Shown here in pieces: positions 58,023-64,000 of a DNA stretch of 64,000 nucleotides; the first letter of the stretch is position 1; each line of letters begins with the position of its first letter. The translations under genes and the position numbers were made by a program. Source of the stretch: Burkholderiales bacterium RIFCSPHIGHO2_01_FULL_63_240 (GTDB lineage: Bacteria; Pseudomonadota; Gammaproteobacteria; Burkholderiales; Burkholderiaceae_C); NCBI GenBank assembly GCA_001770725.1, contig MERU01000006.1, positions 248,001 to 312,000 of the forward strand. Reading direction: 5' to 3'. Below the pieces are notes generated by a model that searched no databases, was not told the DNA's origin, and worked only from the letters and a program-made list of their open reading frames with translations.

Positions 58023-59042
58023 ATGCAGGCCTACCGTGCGCCCCGCTGGCTGGCTGGATCCGGTCTGGTGGGCGGCAACGTGCAGACGATCTGGCCGGCG
58101 CTTTACAGCCGCGTTCACCCGGATCGCCGCGCGGGCCCCGTGAGCTACCTGCGCGAGCGCTGGGACTCGCCGGACGGCGATTTCATCGACCTCGACTTCC
58201 TGCCCGCCGAGCCCGATGCAAGGGTGGCGCACCGGCCGGTGCCCGCGCCCCTGCTGGTGCTCTTTCATGGCCTGGAGGGCTCGTCGCAGAGCCACTATTC
58301 GCGGGCGTTCGCGCTTTGGGCGCATTCGCGTGGCTGGGACTTCGTGGTGCCGCATTTCCGGGGCTGCTCCGGCGAGCTCAACCGCGCGCCGCGCACCTAC
58401 TTCTCGGGTGACCACGCCGAGGTCGACTGGATCCTGCGCCGCCTGGCCTTGCGCCGCCCGGGCCCCATGCTGGCCGTGGGCGTCTCGCTGGGCGGCAACA
58501 TGCTGCTGCGCTGGGCCCAGGAGGCGGCCGAAGACGCCTCTCGCATCGTGCGGGCGGTGGCGGCGGTGTCCTCGCCCGTGGACCTGACCGCGGTCAGCGA
58601 GTCCATCAACCGGGGCTTCAACAAGCAGGTCTACACGCGCATGTTCCTGGCCTCGCTGAAACCGAAGGCGCTGGCCAAGCTGCAGCAGTTCCCGAACCTG
58701 GCCGACGCAGAGGCCATTCGCCGCTCAGAGGATTTCCTGGCGTACGACAATGCGTTCACGGCGCCGATCCACGGCTTCGCCGATGCGCGCGACTACTGGG
58801 CCCGCTGTTCGGCCAAACCGCACCTGCGGCACATGCGCGATGTGCCGGCCCTGGTGCTCAACGCCCGCAACGACCCTTTCATCCCGGCTTCCTGCCTGCC
58901 CACGCGCGGCGAGGTCGGCCCGGCGGTGACGCTGTGGCAGCCGCACGAAGGCGGTCACGTGGGCTTTCCTGCCGGCAGCTTCCCAGGCCACGTGGCCGAC
59001 CTGCCACAAGCCGTCGGCGCCTGGCTGCAGCAACACCTCTGA
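58023..59042 (+). CDS. yheT: YheT-family alpha/beta hydrolase
   Basis: A 339-residue hydrolase. N-terminal family mark GNVQTIWPAL, oxyanion region LVLFHGLEGSSQSHYSRAF, the nucleophile elbow GVSLGGNML with catalytic Ser, the HFRGCSGE segment, then NARNDPFIP (Asp) and HEGGHVGF (His). YheT proteins are putative carboxylesterases; the natural substrate is not known. Confidence 0.93.
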   Translation: MQAYRAPRWLAGSGLVGGNVQTIWPALYSRVHPDRRAGPVSYLRERWDSPDGDFIDLDFLPAEPDARVAHRPVPAPLLVLFHGLEGSSQSHYSRAFALWAHSRGWDFVVPHFRGCSGELNRAPRTYFSGDHAEVDWILRRLALRRPGPMLAVGVSLGGNMLLRWAQEAAEDASRIVRAVAAVSSPVDLTAVSESINRGFNKQVYTRMFLASLKPKALAKLQQFPNLADAEAIRRSEDFLAYDNAFTAPIHGFADARDYWARCSAKPHLRHMRDVPALVLNARNDPFIPASCLPTRGEVGPAVTLWQPHEGGHVGFPAGSFPGHVADLPQAVGAWLQQHL

Positions 59043-59052
59043 GGACCTTTTC

Positions 59053-59613
59053 ATGGACGACATCGTCAAGGCGGCCATCAAGAAATGGCCCAACGTGCCC
59101 AATTGCTTTGACTGGCTGGGCCTGGACGCGCGTGGCGACTGGTACCTGCGCGACGCCGGCACGCAGGCGGCGGGGCCGTTTCCTCGGTCCAAAGGCAGCC
59201 GCATCACGCACGAAAAGCTGCGCGACTTCATCCAGCGCAACTACGAGCACGACGCGCAGGGGGCGTGGTTTTTCCAGAACGGGCCCCAGCGCGTGTACGT
59301 GGCGCTGGAGCTGGCCCCGCTGGTCATCGGTGTGCGGCGCCAGGCGAGCCCGGCGGCCCAAGGGGCCGGGGCCCCAGGTTTCGTGCTCGAGACCCACACC
59401 GGCCAGCTTGTCCGTGCCGTGCGGGGCAGCTGGCTGGACGAGCAGGGCCACCTCTACCTGGAGACCGAACACGGCCTGGGCGTGGTGCGTTCGCTCGACA
59501 TGGACGCGGCGGCCGACGCCATCGAGGCCTGTGGCTGGGTGCCCGAGGACGTCAGCGCGGCCGAGTTGCCGGGGCGCTTCGGTTTCGTGCTGAGGCCGCA
59601 GCAGGCAGGCTGA
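59053..59613 (+). CDS. Conserved hypothetical protein next to yheT
   Basis: A 186-residue soluble protein, 10 bp after yheT. It begins MDDIVKAAIKKWPNVPNCFD and has WLGLDARGDWYLRD, GPFPRSKGSRITHEKLRDFI, a central strand region with WFFQNGPQRVYVALELAP, and LETEHGLGVVRSLDMD. It is a DUF2946/DUF2944-type conserved protein of Burkholderiales as far as I can recall, but I am not sure of the number. No catalytic motif is visible. Confidence 0.75.
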   Translation: MDDIVKAAIKKWPNVPNCFDWLGLDARGDWYLRDAGTQAAGPFPRSKGSRITHEKLRDFIQRNYEHDAQGAWFFQNGPQRVYVALELAPLVIGVRRQASPAAQGAGAPGFVLETHTGQLVRAVRGSWLDEQGHLYLETEHGLGVVRSLDMDAAADAIEACGWVPEDVSAAELPGRFGFVLRPQQAG

Positions 59614-59623
59614 GGGGCAAAGA

Positions 59624-59648
59624 AAAACCGGCCGCGAGGGCCGGTTTG
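59624..59648. terminator. Bidirectional terminator
   Basis: AAACCGGCC pairs with GGCCGGTTT; A-rich on the left and T-rich on the right. It can end both the plus-strand operon and the convergent cytochrome gene. Confidence 0.8.
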
Positions 59649-59669
59649 TCGTTCTAGGCGGGGGCCCGA

Positions 59670-60218
59670 TCAGGGGGCCGACGCAGCGTCGGCCGATGCC
59701 GATGCAGCCGGGGCAGCCGGTTCGGCCAGCTTGCCACCCGAGCCGTTGACCATGTAGACCATGGCGCGGTGCACTTCGAGGTCGGAGAAATCGCCGCCGC
59801 CTTGCGGTGGCATGGCGTTGAAGCCCTTGATGGCATGCTCCAGCAGCTTGGCGTCGCCCTGGCCGAGGCGGCCGGCCCAGGCACCTGCGTCGCCGAACTT
59901 GGGCGCACCCAGCATGCCGGCGCCGTGGCAGTTCACGCACGAGCCTTTGTAGACCTCTTCACCCGAGCGCGGGCCGGTGTTGGCCGAGGCCAGTTTGATC
60001 TCGACCGAGCCCACGGGCATGATGCGCTGCGACACGGCTTGCGGGCTCAAGGCGTCGCTGCCGGCAGCATCCTTGTTGGCCGAAGAGACGTAGTTGACCA
60101 GCAGGACGATGACGACAACCGGCACCACGAAGGCAGCGAGCACCGCCGCGATCAGTTGCTGAGGGGTGCTGATCGGGCCTTCGTGGCCAGACTCTTGGGA
60201 TTGAGGCGCTTGGCTCAT
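59670..60218 (-). CDS. Membrane-anchored c-type cytochrome (cytochrome c5-like)
   Basis: A 182-residue protein. A membrane helix (LIAAVLAAFVVPVVVIVLLV) near residues 22-45 anchors it, and the periplasmic domain has the haem motif CVNCH with axial Met in AMPPQGG. YKGSCVNCHGAGMLGAPKFG is typical of the cytochrome c5 class. The C-terminal tail is Ala/Pro-rich. It is a probable electron carrier of the respiratory chain; partner enzymes are not in the window. Confidence 0.93.
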   Translation of the reverse strand: MSQAPQSQESGHEGPISTPQQLIAAVLAAFVVPVVVIVLLVNYVSSANKDAAGSDALSPQAVSQRIMPVGSVEIKLASANTGPRSGEEVYKGSCVNCHGAGMLGAPKFGDAGAWAGRLGQGDAKLLEHAIKGFNAMPPQGGGDFSDLEVHRAMVYMVNGSGGKLAEPAAPAASASADAASAP

Positions 60219-60291
60219 GGGGGTGTTGTGGGCTTGGGTGGAATGAACCCCGAATTATATGGGGTCGCACTGCTAGAATGCGGCACGCGCT

Positions 60292-60367
60292 GCGCCCGTA
60301 GCTCAATGGATAGAGTACTGCCCTCCGAAGGCAGGGGTTGCTGGTTCGATCCCAGCCGGGCGCGCCA
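60292..60367 (+). tRNA. tRNA-Arg (anticodon CCG)
   Basis: 76 nt with encoded CCA. The anticodon arm CUGCC-CUCCGAA-GGCAG gives anticodon CCG; T-arm GGTTCGATCC. A TAGAAT box lies 12 bp upstream (60274-60279). Confidence 0.96.
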
Positions 60368-60377
60368 CTCATGTCTG

Positions 60378-60406
60378 GCACTTGACCTTGGGTCAGGTGC
60401 TTTTTT
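60378..60406 (+). terminator. Terminator of tRNA-Arg
   Basis: GCACTTGACC/GGTCAGGTGC stem of 10 bp with one G-T pair, loop TTG, followed by TTTTTT. Confidence 0.9.
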
Positions 60407-60471
60407 GTTTTGGGGCGTGGCTCGGCCGACTCAACTCGCCAGAACCGAGCGCCGCTGCCGATGTTTGCGAT

Positions 60472-61737
60472 CTATGGCGCTGGGCGGAATCTCGCCTGTG
60501 CCTTTTGGGTGATCGACTTCACCTCGTGCGTCAGGTGCTCTGCGAATGTTTGGCTGCTGTGGGCCAGCAGAGGCGAGATCTCGTTCACGGCTTGATCGAT
60601 GGCCGCAGGCACCTTCACGGCCACATCCTCTGCAACCGTCTGCAGGTACCTCGGTTTCATGCCCAGTTGCAGGGCCAAGCCTTGCAACTGCGCGTGGCCC
60701 ATCTGCCCTGGCAGCACTTCGCCGCCCACGTTGAAGGCGAACGCTTTGGACAGCCCAGGGTAGATGCGCGTGCACATCAGGTCATAAAAGGGCGTGAGGC
60801 GAACGCCCTGGCCAGGCAATGCGTACAGCGACAGGTTCTTGGCATGGCTGTCGTTGTTGCCCACATAGATGTTGAAAAACACCCATTGCACCAGCGCTTG
60901 CAAGTCCAGGGCTGCACGTGAGCTGTGTTCGCGGATCAGTCGGGCGCAGGCTTGCAGCCCGGGCCCGCCTTCCTTTTCGTACTTCTTTTCAGACACGGTG
61001 CCGGCCAACTGGCACAGGTCGTACTGGATGACGCGGCTCAGGCCACCATCGTCTCGGCGAAGCCGGTCGAAGCGCTCGACCACACAGGCCTTGGTCAGGG
61101 GCTCGTAAAAGACCTCGGCCGTTCTGAGCCCGCAGTGCTTGGCCGTGCGCATGATGATGGCCTCGTTGACCGCGCTGTCTCGCACCTTGGCCAGTCGGCG
61201 GATGTCGGGCTTGAGGATGTGCGTGGACGGCGCGTGACCCTTGGGCAGCATGGGTTGGCCGTCGAAGATGGCGATGGTCGCTTTGTCTTGCGCGCCAGCC
61301 AGTGAGATGCGGGCGTCCTCTCCTTGAACCTGGATGGCTGCGGCCGATTGGGACTTCAGGATGTCGGCCAGGGCTTGCCAACCGGTGGCCTCGTATTGCG
61401 GAGGCTGCGGGCGTTGGCCCTGGGGCAGCATCACGTAGGCACCCGCCGTGTCGCCTGCCACCTCTTGCAGCAGTGCGAACAGGGTGGATGCCTTGCGCTG
61501 AGCCGATAGGTAGGCACGCACCTCGCCCTCGGGCAGGAGGTTCTCGAAGAAGGCCTGCACGTGGGGTTCGACCAGGCGCCCCGGCTGGAGTGCGATGCTG
61601 GACAGCGGAAAGGGGGCGGCCGGCTGTTGTCTGCCCAGCCAGGCCTGTGCGTATTCGAAGCTCAAGGGCTCGGTGTCGAAGACGGTGCCGATCAGCTCAT
61701 CACCATAGAAGACGTCCAGCGCAGTGACGCGTTCCAT
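60472..61737 (-). CDS. hipA: HipA-family Ser/Thr kinase toxin
   Basis: A 421-residue kinase toxin. The N-terminal HipA domain (about 5-100: DVFYGDELIGTV, FFENLLPEGEVR) is followed by the kinase body: ISLAGAQDK with Ser145, in the position of the E. coli Ser150 autophosphorylation loop; HILKPD; catalytic Asp296 in GNNDSHAKNLSLY; and metal-binding YDLMCTRIY. All key residues are intact, so it should be active. E. coli HipA phosphorylates glutamyl-tRNA synthetase; the target here is unknown. The start overlaps the hipB stop (TGATG). Confidence 0.95.
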   Translation of the reverse strand: MERVTALDVFYGDELIGTVFDTEPLSFEYAQAWLGRQQPAAPFPLSSIALQPGRLVEPHVQAFFENLLPEGEVRAYLSAQRKASTLFALLQEVAGDTAGAYVMLPQGQRPQPPQYEATGWQALADILKSQSAAAIQVQGEDARISLAGAQDKATIAIFDGQPMLPKGHAPSTHILKPDIRRLAKVRDSAVNEAIIMRTAKHCGLRTAEVFYEPLTKACVVERFDRLRRDDGGLSRVIQYDLCQLAGTVSEKKYEKEGGPGLQACARLIREHSSRAALDLQALVQWVFFNIYVGNNDSHAKNLSLYALPGQGVRLTPFYDLMCTRIYPGLSKAFAFNVGGEVLPGQMGHAQLQGLALQLGMKPRYLQTVAEDVAVKVPAAIDQAVNEISPLLAHSSQTFAEHLTHEVKSITQKAQARFRPAP

Positions 61738-62003
61738 CACAGCGTCCTGGATGTCTTGGGCTGGATCACGACTTCCAGGCCGAGGATGTCGAGCAGGTCG
61801 AGCACCTTCTGAAGCTGCACCGTGGGCTTGCCGTTTTCCACATCCACGATCAAGCGGTTGCCGGTGTTGGCCAGGCCGGCGACATCGAGCTGGCGCAGGT
61901 TCATGCCGTTGCGCTGCCGCTTGACCATCTGACCGACGTCCAGCGCGGTGCGGACCACATGCGGTGTCTGGTCGTGCAGGGGGGGGGCAGCTGTGGTGTC
62001 CAT
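61737..62003 (-). CDS. hipB: HipB-type antitoxin
   Basis: An 88-residue Xre/Cro-type DNA-binding protein. The helix-turn-helix region is VGQMVKRQRNGMNLRQLDVA followed by GLANTGNRLIVDVENGKPTV, ending in a helix and a beta-strand (GLEVVIQP) typical of HipB. It should bind HipA and repress the operon through the palindromes just upstream. The ATG is at 62003. Confidence 0.92.
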   Translation of the reverse strand: MDTTAAPPLHDQTPHVVRTALDVGQMVKRQRNGMNLRQLDVAGLANTGNRLIVDVENGKPTVQLQKVLDLLDILGLEVVIQPKTSRTL

Positions 62004-62015
62004 GGACTGGTCTTC

Positions 62016-62035
62016 GAATTACCGTTGGGTAATTC
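62016..62035. promoter_or_regulatory. hipBA operator O1
   Basis: GAATTACC-GTTG-GGTAATTC, perfect 8-bp arms. It overlaps the -10 box of the hipBA promoter and lies 12 bp from the hipB start codon. Confidence 0.85.
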
Positions 62036-62060
62036 TATGCGGATGGCACGTGCACCACAA
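62032..62060 (-). promoter_or_regulatory. hipBA promoter
   Basis: On the minus strand: -35 TTGTGG (62055-62060), 17-bp spacer, -10 TAGAAT (62032-62037). It lies between O2 and O1, with the -10 inside O1. Confidence 0.7.
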
Positions 62061-62068
62061 GTGGATGG

Positions 62069-62082
62069 TTACCGATCGGTAA
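62069..62082. promoter_or_regulatory. hipBA operator O2
   Basis: TTACC-GATC-GGTAA, a perfect palindrome. Its centre is 50 bp from the centre of O1, just upstream of the -35 box. Confidence 0.8.
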
Positions 62083-62115
62083 GTTATCTGGGTGATCGAG
62101 GGTGTGGTGAAAGTT

Positions 62116-62133
62116 AATTACCGGTCGGTAATT
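62116..62133. promoter_or_regulatory. hipBA operator O3
   Basis: AATTACC-GGTC-GGTAATT, with TTACC/GGTAA core arms. Its centre is 49 bp from O2 and 10 bp past the stop of tag. Confidence 0.8.
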
Positions 62134-62143
62134 TTTTGCTGCC

Positions 62144-62758
62144 TCAACGCTGTCCTGGCGATTTGAAACGGGTCCGCGCATCGGCCGCCTGCTGGCGCCA
62201 CTCGCAACCGATCGCATGGTCGTTGACCAGTCCCATGGCCTGCATGAAGGCGAACACGGTGGTGGGCCCCACGAACTTCCATCCCCTGCGTTTGAGCTCT
62301 TTCGACAGGGCAATGGACTCGGGCGTGGTGGAGGCGGTCTGGGGTTCGGGCAGATCTTGACCGCGTGGCTCGAAAGCCCAGAAGAAGGCCGCGAGCGAGC
62401 CGGCCTCGGCCACCAGTTCCTGGGCCCGCGCGGCGTTGTGGATGACGGCTTCGATCTTGCCTCGGTGGCGCACGATGCCCGGGTCTTGAAGCAGGCTGGC
62501 CACGTCGGCTTCGCTGAAGCGCGCGATTCGCCGGAAGTCGAAGCCGGCAAAGGCCTGGCGAAAGCCTTCGCGCTTGTTCAAGATCGTGCGCCAGCTCAGG
62601 CCGGACTGGAAACCTTCGAGGCAGATCTTCTCGAACAGCCGCGTGTCATCGGCCACCGGGAAGCCCCATTCCCGGTCGTGATAAGGCAGGAACTCGGGCA
62701 CGCCTGCACACCAGCGGCACCTCACCTGGCCATCGGGGCCGGTGAACAGGGGGCTCAT
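62144..62758 (-). CDS. tag: DNA-3-methyladenine glycosylase I
   Basis: A 204-residue base-excision repair enzyme that removes 3-methyladenine. Family marks: CRWC near the N-terminus with YHDREWGFPVADD, LEGFQSGLSWRTILNKREGF, and the C-terminal FVGPTTVFAFMQAMGLVNDH and AIGCEW. The zinc ligands of Tag (an N-terminal Cys and His, a C-terminal His and Cys) can be matched. It overlaps the YciI-like gene by 4 bp. Confidence 0.95.
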   Translation of the reverse strand: MSPLFTGPDGQVRCRWCAGVPEFLPYHDREWGFPVADDTRLFEKICLEGFQSGLSWRTILNKREGFRQAFAGFDFRRIARFSEADVASLLQDPGIVRHRGKIEAVIHNAARAQELVAEAGSLAAFFWAFEPRGQDLPEPQTASTTPESIALSKELKRRGWKFVGPTTVFAFMQAMGLVNDHAIGCEWRQQAADARTRFKSPGQR

Positions 62759-63051
62759 GCGCCCATCCCCAACGGGCCCGCCAGGGCCGCATGGGCGTTC
62801 GTGATGGTGGCCTCGATCACCTCGGCGTGCACGACTGCGTGCTTGACGAAAGGGTCGTCGGCCAGGCGCTGCTGCAGGGTGGGCAGGTCGGGGCCCTGCG
62901 CCAGGATGCAACCACCTTGTCGCTCGGCCAGGCTGCCCGAGGCCAGGAACACGCCGTCGTCGAAGCCCTTCTGGAGCCATGCCTTGTGGGCCTGCATCCA
63001 CTCGGCGGCACGCGAGCGTTGATCTGCAAACTTCAGCAGCACGATGAACAT
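62755..63051 (-). CDS. YciI-like protein
   Basis: A 98-residue protein of the YciI/YCII family: MFIVLLKFADQRSRAAEWMQ, HKAWLQKGFDDGVFLASGSL, GGCILAQGP and DDPFVKHAVVHAEVIEATI. The fold is a ferredoxin-like dimer, and a His/Asp pair may be catalytic; no reaction is known. It lies one base after the TetR stop and overlaps tag, so the three are one operon. Confidence 0.88.
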   Translation of the reverse strand: MFIVLLKFADQRSRAAEWMQAHKAWLQKGFDDGVFLASGSLAERQGGCILAQGPDLPTLQQRLADDPFVKHAVVHAEVIEATITNAHAALAGPLGMGA

Positions 63052-63052
63052 G

Positions 63053-63643
63053 TCAGCCTCCCTGGCTGGTCTGGGGCGCGGTGTTGGTGTCGTGCAGCCA
63101 TTTCAGCAGCAGCTCGACTTCCTGGTGGATGAAGCCTTCGTCATCGAACGCATGTGCCAGGGTGGCGATGCCTTGGCTGCGGGCCAGCAGGTGCATGGCC
63201 AGCGTGTCGGCCTGATGGCCACGGCCCAGTTCGGTGAACTGGCGGGCCAGCCATTCGCGAAAAAGCGTGAACAGCTGATTGGCGTGGGGCAGCGCTGGGT
63301 GTTCGAGCTTGGCCAGCTCGGTGCACAGGGTGCCCACGGGGCAGCCATGTTGGCGGATCTTGGTGCCGTTCATCACCAGCATGTGGATGAAGCGGCCGAT
63401 GCGGGCAACCGGGTTGGGTGCTTCGGTGGCCCAGCCGTCGAGCATGGCCTGCGTGCGTTGCCGACGCAGCTCGATGACCGCCTCGAGGATGTCGTCCTTG
63501 GCCTTGAAATGGTGATAGAAGTTGCCGCGCGAGAGGCCCACCCTTGCGGCGATGTCGGCGAAGGATGTGTGTTCGTAGCCGCGCTCGTAGAAGAGCTGGT
63601 CGGCGAGTTCGACGATGCGGTTGCGGGTGCCGAGGGAGCCCAT
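63053..63643 (-). CDS. TetR/AcrR-family regulator
   Basis: A 196-residue repressor. The N-terminal helix-turn-helix is HTSFADIAARVGLSRGNFYH with HFKAKDDILEAV; the ligand domain has HGCPVGTLCTELAKLEHPAL and two Cys. It heads the operon TetR-YciI-tag, and a 40-bp palindrome with two AGGACAATTGTCCT boxes begins 19 bp before its start, so it is likely self-regulated. Confidence 0.93.
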   Translation of the reverse strand: MGSLGTRNRIVELADQLFYERGYEHTSFADIAARVGLSRGNFYHHFKAKDDILEAVIELRRQRTQAMLDGWATEAPNPVARIGRFIHMLVMNGTKIRQHGCPVGTLCTELAKLEHPALPHANQLFTLFREWLARQFTELGRGHQADTLAMHLLARSQGIATLAHAFDDEGFIHQEVELLLKWLHDTNTAPQTSQGG

Positions 63644-63662
63644 GCCAAGCCTGAATGCGGTC

Positions 63663-63702
63663 AGGACAATTGTCCTAAGTGAGAACTTAGGACAATTGTC
63701 CT
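63663..63702. promoter_or_regulatory. Double palindromic operator of the TetR operon
   Basis: AGGACAATTGTCCT occurs at 63663-63676 and 63689-63702. Each is a perfect 14-bp palindrome (the second extends to 18 bp, TTAGGACAATTGTCCTAA). The two are arranged so that the whole 40 bp is one palindrome around GAGA. It is a probable TetR-family operator. Confidence 0.85.
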
Positions 63703-63742
63703 AAAGGTGTCAAGCAGGTGGCCGACTCAGTTGGCCGACCGG

Positions 63743-64000
63743 TCACATCTGCAGGCTGAGCTGCACGAAGATCGAGCGCCCCGCCATGGGCAGGTCGCCA
63801 GGGATCAGCACCGGGATGACTTCGCCGGGCGAATACAGGCTGGGCTCTTCGACCTTGGCGTCGAACAGGTTGCGCACCGAGGTGCGGAACTCCCACCCCG
63901 AAGACGAACGCGGCGAGCGCAGGGTCAGGTCCATCGTGGTCTGGTCGCGCACCGGCTCGCGGGTGTCGCCGGGCGGGCGGCGGCGGCCTGCCACGTGGTT
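63743..64000 (-). CDS. C-terminus of a TonB-dependent receptor, 5' truncated
   Basis: The frame is open to the window edge; about 85 residues are visible. LTLRSPRSSSGWEFRTSVRN followed by LFDAKVEEPS is the next-to-last strand region of TonB-dependent receptors (V-x-N-L-F-D motif), and GDLPMAGRSIFVQLSLQM is the last strand. The final residue is Met rather than the usual Phe. The substrate cannot be told from this part. Confidence 0.85.
   Translation of the reverse strand, partial: NHVAGRRRPPGDTREPVRDQTTMDLTLRSPRSSSGWEFRTSVRNLFDAKVEEPSLYSPGEVIPVLIPGDLPMAGRSIFVQLSLQM

Overview
The window is about 64 kb of GC-rich DNA that reads as an ordinary chromosome of a betaproteobacterium of the order Burkholderiales (Comamonadaceae/Aquabacterium/Leptothrix-like). 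This placement is an inference from gene orders (yggS-pilT-pilU, rsmI beside yraN, ilvE beside a CHCC zinc-finger gene, the spc/alpha ribosomal block) and protein character; no 16S gene is present. Coding density is high. I see no insertion sequence, prophage or CRISPR array.

Layout. 1-14676: a surface/secretion locus. It holds the 3' part of a huge filamentous-haemagglutinin-family exoprotein, an ExbB-type proton-channel protein fused to a periplasmic DUF2341/LamG-like sensor half, two different ExbD proteins, a TonB-like protein, a putative porin and a periplasmic coiled-coil protein, all on one strand. 14730-15809: DUF1840 protein and histidine phosphatase. 15906-21916: a complete tripartite RND efflux pump. 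21924-30846: ubiA, then on the minus strand yggS, a LuxR-type response regulator, a hybrid histidine kinase and proC, and divergently pilT, a cyclic-nucleotide-binding-domain protein, pilU and a beta-hydroxyacid dehydrogenase. 30890-33520: a BON lipoprotein, a SIS protein and YraN (minus) facing rsmI (plus).

33832-36972: two tandem family I.1 secreted lipases followed by their lipase-specific foldase. 36999-38459: tldD. 38769-47919: the spc and alpha ribosomal protein operons from rplN to rplQ, without the S10 half upstream and without infA between secY and rpmJ. 48084-48320: two identical initiator tRNAs. 48505-50330: an Old Yellow Enzyme with a TetR regulator. 50578-53186: a MaoC-Pta fusion and an acetate-kinase-family gene. 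53268-54454: ilvE and a zinc-finger protein. 54583-56560: an ECF sigma factor, anti-sigma factor and DUF3455 lipoprotein. 56642-60218: purU, an NTF2-like protein, a YheT hydrolase, an unknown protein and a c-type cytochrome. 60292: tRNA-Arg. 60472-62133: a hipBA toxin-antitoxin pair with three regularly spaced palindromic operators. 62144-63702: tag, a YciI-like gene and a TetR regulator preceded by a 40-bp palindromic double operator. 63743-64000: the C-terminus of a TonB-dependent receptor, cut by the window edge.

The best candidates for an under-described system are the exoprotein/ExbB-sensor/ExbD-ExbD/TonB/porin cluster, the two-component system spliced into the yggS-proC operon, and the three-operator hipBA control region.
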